A DNA stretch of 22,550 bases, taken from the NCBI RefSeq assembly GCF_025144725.1, contig NZ_JALXKS010000049.1:1-22550 (forward strand), in the 5' to 3' direction. The stretch is from Brevibacterium sp. p3-SID960. Its GTDB lineage: Bacteria; Actinomycetota; Actinomycetes; Actinomycetales; Brevibacteriaceae. The notes beneath the pieces were generated by a model. It was not told where the DNA came from. It did no database searches and saw nothing but the letters and a program-made list of their open reading frames with translations. Made by a program: the position numbers and the translations under genes. Numbering within the stretch: the first letter of the stretch is position 1; each line of letters opens with the position of its first letter. Of the stretch, positions 9,006 through 16,238 are shown one piece after another.

Positions 9006-9061
9006 CTCAGCAGCCGGGGCTCAGCTTTTGGGGCTCAGCTTTTGGGGCTCAGCTGTTGGGG
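9006..9061. repeat. Four 14-bp tandem repeats at the haemoglobin stop codon
   Basis: The unit CTCAGCTTTTGGGG occurs exactly at 9020-9033 and 9034-9047, with variants at 9006-9019 (CTCAGCAGCCGGGG) and 9048-9061 (CTCAGCTGTTGGGG). The array lies between two convergent genes, and its last unit contains the haemoglobin stop codon. On the minus strand each unit supplies a TGA, and because 14 is not a multiple of three the successive TGAs fall in all three frames. Confidence 0.9.
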
Positions 9062-9492
9062 GTCAGTGGTCCCAGGCTGGTGCGCGGAGCCTCCCCGGGC
9101 TCATCGAAGCGGTTGACCATCGCGGTCGCGGCGCGTTCGAAGTAGTCCCACACCATCGTGTCGTGCAGTGGCGGCAGCTCCAGGGAGTCGAGTGCGGTGC
9201 GCATGTGCCGCAGCCAGTGCTCACGGGCCCTCGGGGTCACCGGGTACGGGTTGTGCCGCATCCGCAGCCGCGGGTGGCCGCGCTCCTGGGAGTACGTCGT
9301 CGGCCCGCCGAAGTACTGCTCCAGGAACGTCTGCAGCCGGTGCTTGGCGCCCTCGAGCTCCTGGCCTTCGGGGTACATCGCGATGAGGTACTCATCGGCT
9401 GCGACCTCCCGGTAGAAGACGTCGACGAGCTGGGTGAAGGCCGCATGGCCGCCGATGATCGTGAACATGGCGTCTGGGCGCTGAGTCGTCAC
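9049..9492 (-). CDS. glbO: Truncated haemoglobin, group II (GlbO/trHbO)
   Basis: A cytosolic haem protein of 147 residues that binds O2 and probably handles reactive oxygen or nitrogen species. Compared with M. tuberculosis trHbO from memory, the key residues are present: Tyr B10 = Y27, Tyr CD1 = Y40, proximal His F8 = H80 in RLRMRHNPYPV, and Trp G8 = W93. The conserved FGGP-TYSQERGHPRLRMRH stretch is unmistakable. The C-terminus is about 20 residues longer than the mycobacterial protein, Pro/Glu-rich, and ends inside the 14-bp repeat array. The start is GTG 9492 with AGGA at 9503-9500, overlapping the mscS stop; only nine bases separate the genes, so they form an operon. Confidence 0.92.
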   Translation of the reverse strand: MTTQRPDAMFTIIGGHAAFTQLVDVFYREVAADEYLIAMYPEGQELEGAKHRLQTFLEQYFGGPTTYSQERGHPRLRMRHNPYPVTPRAREHWLRHMRTALDSLELPPLHDTMVWDYFERAATAMVNRFDEPGEAPRTSLGPLTPNS

Positions 9493-9501
9493 GCTTCGAT
9501 C

Positions 9502-10713
9502 CTATGAGTCACTCGGGCCCCGCCGCGAACTCTGCTGCGTGATCCCGTAGGAAGGATCCTTCGTCGCGGTGCTCTCCTGGTTCGCCCGCGCCGGCAGCGG
9601 ATCGTCGGCGATGTCCTCATGCTCCTCATCGTCGCTCTCTGCCGTGGCGGTGGCGGTGCGGCCGGTGTTGTCAGCGGGGCTGCCGGCAGTCTGCTGGCGG
9701 GAGGGCAGCGTGCCGGTGGTGCCGAAGTCCGAGGCCGAGGCGGTGGTCTCGACCGGCTGGGCGCGCACGATGGTCTGCTGGGCCAGCGGGATGCGGATGC
9801 CCTGCTCGTCCATCATTCGCTTGACGGTGCCGCGGAAGGCACGGGCGACGGCCCACTGCTCATTGGGCTTGGTCTTGATGAACGCGCGGATCGTCATCGC
9901 CTCACCGGTCAGATCCTGCACACCGAGGATCTCGGGATCTTCGAGGATCGAGGTGGTCAGCGCCGGATCGGCGCGCAGCTCGGCGACAGCGTCTTCGATG
10001 ATGCCGTTGAGCACGTTCGGGTCGGAGTCGTACGGCACGGCGATGTCCATGACTGCGCGTGCCCAGCCCTGGGACTGGTTGCCTACGCGCATGATCTCAC
10101 CGTTGCGCACATGCCACAGGGTGCCGTCGATGCCGCGCACCTTCGTCGTGCGCAGCCCGACCTCCTCGACGGTGCCGACGGCCTCGCCGAGGTCGACGGT
10201 GTCTCCGATGCCGTACTGGTCCTCGACGACGAGGAAGAAGCCCGACAGGTAGTCCTTGACGAGCTCCTGGGCGCCGAAGCCTATCGCCACACCGGCAATA
10301 CCGGCGGAGGCGAGCAGTGGGCCGAGATTGAAGTCGAGTTCGGTCAGCACCATCATGACCGCCAGCGTGGCGATGATGATCGTCGCGATCGACGACAGCA
10401 TCGACCCGACCGTCTGCGCGCGCTGCGCCCGGCGGGCCTTGGCGATCGCATCGGAGCCGTTGATGCGCGGGGTCTCGTTGGACTTCTGCCGGCGCCGGTT
10501 CTCCGCAGCATTCGAGCCGTCGGCGATCTTGCCGGCGAACTTGCGGATGATCTTGCGGGCGACGAGGTTGAGGATGACCGCGCCGACGATGATGAAGGCG
10601 ATGCGCAGGGGAGCGCCCAGCAGCCACATCCAATCGAAGTTGGCGGTCTTGTCCACGGTCTCGTTCACCGCTTCCTTGATCTGCTCAGCGGGAGGTGTCG
10701 TTGAAGTGCTCAT
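9502..10713 (-). CDS. mscS: MscS-family mechanosensitive channel
   Basis: A small-conductance mechanosensitive channel subunit of 403 residues that releases solutes on hypo-osmotic shock. Three membrane helices are visible: about 32-52, about 104-126, and the pore helix about 131-160 with the family hallmark AGIAGVAIGFGAQELVKDYLSG. The beta domain follows (VEDQYGIGDTVDLG, then GTVEEVGLRTTKVRGIDG), then the alpha/beta vestibule region. The last 80 or so residues are low-complexity (Ser, Thr, Ala, acidic) and probably a disordered cytosolic tail, longer than in E. coli MscS. TAAGAT at 10728-10723 is a good -10 that would put the start of mRNA three bases before the ATG. It forms an operon with glbO. 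Confidence 0.92.
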   Translation of the reverse strand: MSTSTTPPAEQIKEAVNETVDKTANFDWMWLLGAPLRIAFIIVGAVILNLVARKIIRKFAGKIADGSNAAENRRRQKSNETPRINGSDAIAKARRAQRAQTVGSMLSSIATIIIATLAVMMVLTELDFNLGPLLASAGIAGVAIGFGAQELVKDYLSGFFLVVEDQYGIGDTVDLGEAVGTVEEVGLRTTKVRGIDGTLWHVRNGEIMRVGNQSQGWARAVMDIAVPYDSDPNVLNGIIEDAVAELRADPALTTSILEDPEILGVQDLTGEAMTIRAFIKTKPNEQWAVARAFRGTVKRMMDEQGIRIPLAQQTIVRAQPVETTASASDFGTTGTLPSRQQTAGSPADNTGRTATATAESDDEEHEDIADDPLPARANQESTATKDPSYGITQQSSRRGPSDS

Positions 10714-10728
10714 ACGGGCGCAATCTTA
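10711..10728 (-). promoter_or_regulatory. mscS promoter with 3-base leader
   Basis: TAAGAT on the minus strand at 10728-10723 predicts a transcript start near 10716, three bases before the ATG at 10713. No ribosome-binding site is present upstream of the ATG, which supports a nearly leaderless mRNA. No convincing -35 is visible. Confidence 0.5.
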
Positions 10729-10837
10729 GAGACCGCATCTGAAAGGGCAGTCAGAACAGACCCGCCTCCGCTGAGCGTCGCATGGGGACGCGGTATGGCG
10801 TTCGCCACAGCGCTGCGCAGTCTCGCTTGGCTGACGG

Positions 10838-13489
10838 TCAGCTGCCCGCTTCCGCCCCGGCAGCGCTGAGCGCTTCCATGGCGGTCTGCTGGGCGCGCAG
10901 GTCCCGTTCGGCGTTGTCGAGGTTCTCGGCCATGAGCCGCAGCAGCCCCTTCGGAGCAGCCGGATGCTCCTCAAGCCACTGCCGGGTCCGGGCCACCGCA
11001 TCGGGCGTGGCCGGCGGGTAGAGCCTGAGCGTCAGCGTCTGCGCGATCTCCAGGGTGCGCGACTCCCACCAGCCGGCGACCCGATCGAAGTACTCGGTGA
11101 CGAAGCTGCCGACCGGTTCCTCAGCAGCCACCAGCGACCCGTCGGGCAGCTGCAGGCCGGCAGCGAAGCCCAGCGCGGTCGCAGCAACGACCGAGTTCGG
11201 CAGCTCGCGATCATCGGCCAGGGAGCGGAACGCCGCGGTCTTGGCAGCCGGGGTCTGCGGGGAGGCCTTGGCCGTCTGGGCCTTGTTCCGGCCCATCGCG
11301 GTGTCATCGGCTTCCAGCGCGGCACTGATGCCGGCCTCATCGAGACGGCCGGCAGCGGCCAGTGCGATGACAAGGCTCCAGCGCAGGTCAGTGTCGATGC
11401 TCACGCCCTCGACCGGGGCGGTGCCGGTCTCAAGCATCTGGGCGACCCGGTCGAGCTGGCTGTCGGTCTCGGCGGTCTCCGCGAAGCCGATGAGGAACTG
11501 CAACTGGCTGTCCGAGCCCGGGTCGGCGTTGTGCAGCTGTGTCCATAGGTCATCGGCGAACCGAGCGCGCGCATCGGCGCGCAGGTGCGGCGGCAGGAAC
11601 CGGGTGATCGCAGCCTTCGCCTGCCGCAGCTGGGCGAGCAGCCCGGCCGAATGAGTGATGGACCCGGCATGCGCGCCGACAAGGGGGAGGTAGTCCTGGG
11701 CGGGGATCTCCCCGTCGCGGACCATGTCCCACACGGTCGAGAACACGAGCAGCTGAGTCAGCGAGTCCTCGAAGCCAGAGGCGTGGGCGATCGCATTGCG
11801 CAGGCTCACCTCGTCGAAACGTGTCTTCGCATAGGTCAGGTCGCCATCGTTGACGACGATGATGTCCGGGCGCGACGAGGCACCCGCCGGCACCTCTGCC
11901 TCGGCGACGGGGCCGTCGAGATCGACTGACTGGATGTGCGTGCGCACCACCTGACCGGATGCGGTGATGTCGTAGCAGCCGATCGCCACCCGGTGCGGGC
12001 GCAGCGAGGGCACCGGGCGGCTGGGCAGCTCAACGGCCTCCTGGCTGATCGCCAGGCGGTTCAGCCGGCCGGACTCGTCGGTCTCGACGATCGGGCGCAG
12101 CAGGTTGATGCCTGATTCCTCCAGCCACAGCTGCGACCATGTGCGCAGGTCCCGGCCAGAGGTGGCCTCCAGTTCGGTGAGCAGGTCGTCAAGTTCCGTG
12201 TTCGTCCAGGCGTGGGCGTCGAAGTAGCGCTTGACGCCGGCGAAGAACGCATCCCGGCCGACCCAGGCGACGAGCTGCTTGAGCACAGCTGCCCCCTTGG
12301 CATAGGTGATGCCGTCGAAATTGACCTCGACGTCGAAGAGATCCTCGATTGCGGCAACGATCGGATGGGTGCTCGGCAGCTGGTCCTGCTGATAGGCCCA
12401 GGCCTTCTCAACGGTGGCGAAGCTCGTCCACACATCGGAGAACTCCGTGGCTTCGGCGGTCGCCAGCGTCGAGGTGAACTCGGCGAAGGACTCGTTGAGC
12501 CACAGGTCGTTCCACCAGCGCATCGTGACGAGATCGCCGAACCACATGTGGGCCAGCTCGTGCAGGATCGTCACCGCACGGGCCTCGACGGTGCTGCGCT
12601 TCGGCCGGGAGCGGAAGACGTAGTCCTCGACGATCGTGACTGCTCCGGCGTTCTCCATCGCCCCGGCGTTGAACTCGGGGACGAAGAGCTGATCGAACTT
12701 CTCAAAAGGATACGGGGTGGCGAAGAGGTCCTCGAAGAAGGTGAACCCGGCGCGGGTGAGCTTGAAGATCTCCTCGGCATCGACGTGGTCGAACAGCGAG
12801 GCGCGCGCGTAGACGCCCAGCGGCACCTCCTCGCCGTCGCAGCTGAGAAGCGAGGAGTGCGCGGACTTGTACGGCCCAGCGATGATCGCGGTGATATAGG
12901 ACGAGATCGGGGGAGTGGGAGCGAACTGCCACAGCGCCATGTCCGTAGTTTCGATCCCGAGCTCGGCGAGCGTCTCATGCGGCTCGCCGGCGACCGGGGT
13001 CGGGGAGTTCGACACCACCGTCCACGACTCCGGGGCGATGATCGTGAAGGAGAAGGAGGCCTTGAGGTCGGGCTGCTCGAACACGGCGAAGACGCGGCGG
13101 GCATCAGGCACTTCGAACTGCGTGTACAGGTAGGTCTCGTCATCGACGGGGTCGACGAAGCGGTGCAGGCCCTCACCGGTGTTCATGTAGAAGAACTCGG
13201 CGTCGATGCGCAGCTCGTTGTCCGGAGCCAGACCCGGCAGGCTGATGCGGGCGGCCGAAACGTGCTCGTCGACCGGCAGTTCCTTGCCGTTGAGCTGGAT
13301 GCTGTGCACCTGAGCGGTGACGGCGTCGATGAAGGTCGAATCATCGCTGCCGGCGGTGAAGCGCACCGTGGTGACTGAGCGGAACGTCTCTCCCTGACCG
13401 TCGAGGACGAGTGTGACCTCGTAGGACGTGACCGAGATCTGCGCGGCGCGTTCGGCCGCCTCGACGCGAGTGAGGTTGTGCTGTGCCAC
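10838..13489 (-). CDS. pepN: Aminopeptidase N (M1 family)
   Basis: A zinc metallo-aminopeptidase of 883 residues that removes N-terminal residues from peptides in the cytosol, downstream of Clp-type proteolysis. The substrate-anchoring GAMEN motif is at 276-280. The zinc site is HELAH at 310-314 with third ligand Glu 333 in NES, and the transition-state Tyr is about residue 396 in TYAKGA. The C-terminal helical ERAP1-like domain is complete. The length is that of actinobacterial PepN. The start is GTG 13489, eight bases after GGAGG (13502-13498). It is divergent from the Rv2466c-like gene, as I recall for the mycobacterial locus. Confidence 0.95.
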   Translation of the reverse strand: MAQHNLTRVEAAERAAQISVTSYEVTLVLDGQGETFRSVTTVRFTAGSDDSTFIDAVTAQVHSIQLNGKELPVDEHVSAARISLPGLAPDNELRIDAEFFYMNTGEGLHRFVDPVDDETYLYTQFEVPDARRVFAVFEQPDLKASFSFTIIAPESWTVVSNSPTPVAGEPHETLAELGIETTDMALWQFAPTPPISSYITAIIAGPYKSAHSSLLSCDGEEVPLGVYARASLFDHVDAEEIFKLTRAGFTFFEDLFATPYPFEKFDQLFVPEFNAGAMENAGAVTIVEDYVFRSRPKRSTVEARAVTILHELAHMWFGDLVTMRWWNDLWLNESFAEFTSTLATAEATEFSDVWTSFATVEKAWAYQQDQLPSTHPIVAAIEDLFDVEVNFDGITYAKGAAVLKQLVAWVGRDAFFAGVKRYFDAHAWTNTELDDLLTELEATSGRDLRTWSQLWLEESGINLLRPIVETDESGRLNRLAISQEAVELPSRPVPSLRPHRVAIGCYDITASGQVVRTHIQSVDLDGPVAEAEVPAGASSRPDIIVVNDGDLTYAKTRFDEVSLRNAIAHASGFEDSLTQLLVFSTVWDMVRDGEIPAQDYLPLVGAHAGSITHSAGLLAQLRQAKAAITRFLPPHLRADARARFADDLWTQLHNADPGSDSQLQFLIGFAETAETDSQLDRVAQMLETGTAPVEGVSIDTDLRWSLVIALAAAGRLDEAGISAALEADDTAMGRNKAQTAKASPQTPAAKTAAFRSLADDRELPNSVVAATALGFAAGLQLPDGSLVAAEEPVGSFVTEYFDRVAGWWESRTLEIAQTLTLRLYPPATPDAVARTRQWLEEHPAAPKGLLRLMAENLDNAERDLRAQQTAMEALSAAGAEAGS

Positions 13490-13516
13490 GGATGGGCCTC
13501 CGAAGTGTCAGCTGGC

Positions 13517-13542
13517 GGAATGATCGGACTAGGCTCATTGTT
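13517..13542 (+). promoter_or_regulatory. Sigma-R/SigH-type promoter
   Basis: GGAAT at 13517-13521, exactly 18 bases, then GTT at 13540-13542, matches the known GGAAT-N18/19-GTT consensus of the thiol-stress sigma factors SigR (Streptomyces) and SigH (mycobacteria). It points at the Rv2466c-like gene, whose mycobacterial counterpart is a known SigH target. Transcription would start near 13550, leaving a leader of about 80 bases. Two copies of ATGATCGG, at 13520-13527 and 13545-13552, bracket the promoter. Confidence 0.65.
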
Positions 13543-13631
13543 GCATGATCGGGAGCCGTGCCGGGGGCGTCCGGTGCGGTCATCGCACATCCGGCCGCAG
13601 CCTTGCGGCGGACCGACACGGAAGGACTCTG

Positions 13632-14240
13632 ATGAGCGCTCAAACACTTGATTTCTGGTTCGACGCGACCTGCCCCTGGGCCTGGATGACATCCCGCTGG
13701 GCACTTGAGGTCGAGAAGGTCCGCGACGTCGCGGTCGCCTTCCATCCGATGAGCCTGTCAGTGCTCAACGAAGGCCGTGAGGAGCTGCCGGAGGACTACA
13801 AGAAGAACATGAAGCTTGCCTGGGGGCCGGCCCGCGTCGTCACGGCCGCGATGGTGCAACACGGACCCGAAGTGCTCGCCGATCTCTACACCGCCCTTGG
13901 CACCCGCATCCACAACGAGGGTCGCCGAGACTTCGACGAGGTGATCCCCGCCGCGCTCGCCGAAGCTGGGCTGCCGGCCGAACTCGCTCAGGCCGCCCAC
14001 ACCGATCAGTATGACGAGCGTCTGCGCGCCTCCCATAAGGAGGGCATCGACAAGGTCGGTGAGGACGTCGGCACCCCGGTCATCTCTCTGGGTGAGGTTG
14101 CATTCTTCGGCCCTGTCGTCAGCCCGGCCCCCAAGGGCGAGGCGGCCGGTAAGCTGTTCGACGGAGTGCTGGCCGTGGCGAGCACCGACGGGTTCTTCGA
14201 ACTGAAACGCACCCGCACGGTCGGCCCGATCTTCGACTGA
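13632..14240 (+). CDS. Rv2466c-like mycothiol-dependent DsbA-fold reductase
   Basis: A 202-residue thioredoxin/DsbA-fold protein closely resembling M. tuberculosis Rv2466c, a mycothiol-dependent reductase of thiol-stress defence that also activates some nitro-prodrugs. The N-terminal FWFDATCPWAW places the nucleophilic Cys at 14. The second active-site position is Ala 17, so this is CPWA, a monothiol form, where Rv2466c has CPWC. Other family blocks are intact: the MSLSVLNE block, RIHNEG, GEDVGTPVI with the cis-Pro, VAFFGPV and FELKRTRT near the end. The start is ATG 13632 with GAAGGA at 13621-13626; the frame is open upstream to 13545 but that part is unlike the family. Transcription appears to come from a SigR-type promoter. 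Confidence 0.9.
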   Translation: MSAQTLDFWFDATCPWAWMTSRWALEVEKVRDVAVAFHPMSLSVLNEGREELPEDYKKNMKLAWGPARVVTAAMVQHGPEVLADLYTALGTRIHNEGRRDFDEVIPAALAEAGLPAELAQAAHTDQYDERLRASHKEGIDKVGEDVGTPVISLGEVAFFGPVVSPAPKGEAAGKLFDGVLAVASTDGFFELKRTRTVGPIFD

Positions 14241-14273
14241 GTCTCTGCTGGACACGCTGCGAAAGGGCAGGCA

Positions 14274-14741
14274 ATGAAAGTACACCTCGGCACCGACCAC
14301 GCTGGCTTCGAGTTCAAAGAAGCGCTCAAGGCGCACCTCGCAGCCCAGGACTACGACGTCGTCGACCACGGCGCCCACGAATACGATGCGCTCGATGACT
14401 ACCCCGCCTTCTGCATCGCCGCCGCCGAGGCGGTGGTCACCGACAACGCCTCGGGCGCCCCGGCACTGGGTGTCGTCATCGGCGGTTCGGGCAACGGTGA
14501 GCAGATGGCAGCGAACAAGGTCGAGGGTGCGCGTGCGGCCCTGGCCTGGAACCCGGAGATCGCCCGGCTGGCCCGCCAGCACAACAACGCTCAGATCGTC
14601 GCTATCGGTGCGCGCCAGCACACCGAGGCTGACGCGTTCGCCATCGTCGACGCTTTCCTGACCGAGCCGTTCTCCGGAGACGAACGCCACGCGCGGCGCA
14701 TCGGCATCATGGCCGCCTACGAAAACGGTGAGACCATCTGA
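14274..14741 (+). CDS. rpiB: Ribose-5-phosphate isomerase B
   Basis: A 155-residue cytosolic sugar-phosphate isomerase that interconverts ribose 5-phosphate and ribulose 5-phosphate in the pentose phosphate pathway. The N-terminal GTDHAGFEFK (6-15) carries the Asp-His phosphate/sugar site. GGSGNGEQMAANKV at 70-83 carries Glu 76, the catalytic base of the mycobacterial-type enzymes, where E. coli RpiB has Cys. The start is ATG 14274 with AAGGGCAGG just upstream, 33 bases after the Rv2466c-like gene, so the two are probably co-transcribed and rpiB could rise with thiol stress. Confidence 0.93.
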   Translation: MKVHLGTDHAGFEFKEALKAHLAAQDYDVVDHGAHEYDALDDYPAFCIAAAEAVVTDNASGAPALGVVIGGSGNGEQMAANKVEGARAALAWNPEIARLARQHNNAQIVAIGARQHTEADAFAIVDAFLTEPFSGDERHARRIGIMAAYENGETI

Positions 14742-14766
14742 GGCTCACCCCTCCGCAGATCCTGAG

Positions 14767-14800
14767 CTGAGCCCGCCTGGCCCCGGCCAGGCGGGCTCAG
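14767..14800. terminator. Bidirectional hairpin between rpiB and CPBP gene
   Basis: Perfect 14-bp arms at 14767-14780 and 14787-14800 (CTGAGCCCGCCTGG and its complement) enclose a 6-base CCCCGG core. It lies between two convergent genes and can act for both. No U tract is present. Confidence 0.75.
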
Positions 14801-14821
14801 TCGTGCCCGGTCCCGGTCGTT

Positions 14822-15664
14822 TCAGTACCAGAAGATCGGCAGCGCACCGGGATGGTGGGCGTGGACGATGGTGAGGAAGACGATGAGGTCGAAAAGCAGG
14901 TGCACGCAGATCGTGTAGGGCAGTGACTTCGTGCGGGTGAAGATGACCGCCTGGACGAGTGCGAACGGAATCGTGAGCACCGGGCCCCACGCCTGGTAGC
15001 CCAGTTCCCACAGGAAGGACACGAAGATCACCGAGGTGAGCACATTGGCCGTCCAGAACGAGAAGTGGCGATACAGCAGCGTGAAGACCGTGCAGATGAA
15101 GAACAGCTCATCCCAGATGCCCACGGCGTTGACGCCGAGGAACAGCCGGAGGATCTCACTCGGTGTCTCCACGGCCGGCCAGTTGGTGTACACCCCGGAA
15201 CTGATGAAGTACCGCGGCAGGATGAGCCAGCCGAGGAAGAGCACGATGAACAGCCAGGACCATTCGAGCTTCGACCACGGCTCGCCGATCCGCCGCGGGA
15301 ACCTGACGGCATGGTCGCGGTAGACCCAGCGGCTGATGGCATAGGGGATGATGACCGCGCCGGAGAGTACGGCCCCCATCAGTGCGATGTTGCCCCAGGA
15401 GATATCGGCCTTGAGTGAGATCGTCGAGATGAGCGCAAGCGCCAGGCAGATGAGCAGCACGTCCCGGCCCAGCGCCCGGTCGATCGCCCACGATCCGATG
15501 AGCCCGACGGCAAGCGGGAGATAGCCCCAGTCCGACTCGAAGCCGAAAAGCAGCACCGCTGCAGCAGAGACACACGCCACCGCTGCAAACGCCGGGCTGA
15601 GCGCGCGGTGCTGACGCGGGCGGTAGGATGCAGGACCTGCATGGGAGGGTTTGTGTTCGCTCAC
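14822..15664 (-). CDS. CPBP-like integral membrane protein with degenerate active-site motifs
   Basis: A 280-residue polytopic membrane protein with about seven or eight hydrophobic helices, similar to CPBP/Abi-type intramembrane proteases. The usual motif 1, EExxxR, appears as Asp185-Glu186-LFF-Ile, so the Arg is lost. The second motif His is absent (Glu 220 in VSFLWELGY lies near that place). Motif 3 is His255-LLF-Asp259 instead of HxxxN. Proteolysis is therefore uncertain. I chose GTG 15664 because CACAAT at 15676-15671 is a -10 exactly one leaderless distance upstream, and because the longer open frame (to 15745) runs through the tRNA-Gly terminator. I recall relatives with the same WDELFF motif in Micrococcales, so the degeneracy is probably ancestral. 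Confidence 0.7.
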   Translation of the reverse strand: MSEHKPSHAGPASYRPRQHRALSPAFAAVACVSAAAVLLFGFESDWGYLPLAVGLIGSWAIDRALGRDVLLICLALALISTISLKADISWGNIALMGAVLSGAVIIPYAISRWVYRDHAVRFPRRIGEPWSKLEWSWLFIVLFLGWLILPRYFISSGVYTNWPAVETPSEILRLFLGVNAVGIWDELFFICTVFTLLYRHFSFWTANVLTSVIFVSFLWELGYQAWGPVLTIPFALVQAVIFTRTKSLPYTICVHLLFDLIVFLTIVHAHHPGALPIFWY

Positions 15665-15676
15665 GGACTCATTGTG
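15662..15676 (-). promoter_or_regulatory. Possible leaderless promoter of the CPBP-like gene
   Basis: CACAAT on the minus strand (15676-15671), followed after six bases by GTG at 15664, would give a leaderless mRNA. There is no ribosome-binding site before this GTG. The -10 matches the TANNNT pattern only loosely and no -35 is seen. Confidence 0.35.
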
Positions 15677-15731
15677 CCAAAGACCCAGCAGTCGCAGGAT
15701 CGGGCACATGTCGGCGTACGGAGATAGAGAA

Positions 15732-15757
15732 CCGCCGGCCCACATGTGGACCGGCGG
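15732..15757 (-). terminator. Intrinsic terminator of tRNA-Gly
   Basis: On the minus strand, eight bases after the tRNA 3' end, the arms CCGCCGG (15757-15751) and CCGGCGG (15738-15732) flank the palindrome CCACATGTGG. The hairpin is followed by TTCTCTATCT, a moderate U-rich tail, one of only two in the window. Confidence 0.65.
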
Positions 15758-15764
15758 AATGCGG

Positions 15765-15835
15765 AGGGGATGACGGGAATCGAACCCGCACCATCAGTTT
15801 GGAAGACTGAGGCTCTACCATTGAGCTACATCCCC
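15765..15835 (-). tRNA. tRNA-Gly (anticodon TCC)
   Basis: A 71-base cloverleaf folds on the minus strand: acceptor GGGGATG/CATCCCC, D-arm GCTC-AATGGTA-GAGC, anticodon stem TCAGT/ACTGA with loop CTTCCAA (anticodon TCC), and T-arm GCGGG-TTCGATT-CCCGT. The discriminator base is T. CCA is not encoded (TCCG follows), as is common in actinobacteria. It decodes GGA and GGG. Confidence 0.95.
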
Positions 15836-15861
15836 GATGCGCCCGTGTGAGCGCTGTAGAA

Positions 15862-15890
15862 ATGTTAGAACAGATCAGCTCCGAATGCAA
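15862..15890 (-). promoter_or_regulatory. Promoter of tRNA-Gly
   Basis: On the minus strand, TTGCAT at 15890-15885 and TAACAT at 15867-15862 are separated by exactly 17 bases. Transcription would begin about 20 bases before the tRNA 5' end. The rest of 15836-16013, between the divergent tRNAs, shows no gene. Confidence 0.5.
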
Positions 15891-15992
15891 AGCGAGGCGA
15901 GGGCTGGCCGAGTGGTGGTGACACCGTGACGTGGGCTGATGTGCGATGCCGGCAGCCGCGCTGCAGATTAGGAGGAAGACTGCTCAGGCGGC

Positions 15993-15998
15993 TAGAGT
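15993..15998 (+). promoter_or_regulatory. -10 element of tRNA-Pro
   Basis: TAGAGT at 15993-15998 predicts a transcript start near 16005, nine bases before the mature tRNA 5' end. No -35 is recognisable, but the context (TAGAGTAG) matches the other TAGAGT promoters here. Confidence 0.5.
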
Positions 15999-16013
15999 AG
16001 TGTCTCGTTGAGC

Positions 16014-16087
16014 CGGGGTGTGGCGCAGCTTGGTAGCGCATCCGCTTTGGGAGCGGAGGGTCGCAGGTTCAAATCCTGTCACCCCGA
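16014..16087 (+). tRNA. tRNA-Pro (anticodon TGG)
   Basis: A 74-base cloverleaf: acceptor CGGGGTG (16014-16020) pairs with CACCCCG (16080-16086), discriminator A at 16087. The anticodon arm is TCCGC-TTTGGGA-GCGGA with anticodon TGG, and the T-arm contains GGTTCAAATCC. CCA is not encoded. The metal-resistance cassette begins about 350 bases downstream. tRNA 3' ends are common integration sites, but I found no second copy of this 3' end in the window. Confidence 0.95.
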
Positions 16088-16092
16088 CGGAG

Positions 16093-16124
16093 CGAAGTGC
16101 CGCGGGTTCTCTCGTGGCACTTCG
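16093..16124 (+). terminator. Intrinsic terminator of tRNA-Pro
   Basis: CGAAGTGCC (16093-16101) pairs perfectly with GGCACTTCG (16116-16124). Four more pairs, two of them wobble, extend the stem inward. TCTTCTC follows as a U-rich tail. Confidence 0.75.
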
Positions 16125-16238
16125 TCTTCTCACATGCCGCGTGTTGTGTTTCCAGACCCGGGGCCGGCATCGGTTTCGGGTGGGTTGGAAGCTTGGAACA
16201 GGAGCCTGCGTGCGAATGCTGTGGGCACGACCATGCGC

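Noticed and set aside
15665..15745. N-terminal extension of the CPBP-like gene to 15745.
   Set aside because: That ATG lies within the tRNA-Gly terminator palindrome and lacks a ribosome site.
15887..15940. A tRNA-like fragment (GGCTGGCCGAGTGGT, resembling a Leu/Ser D-arm) between the two tRNA genes.
   Set aside because: Only about a dozen bases match, with no anticodon arm, T-arm or acceptor partner; chance similarity is likely.
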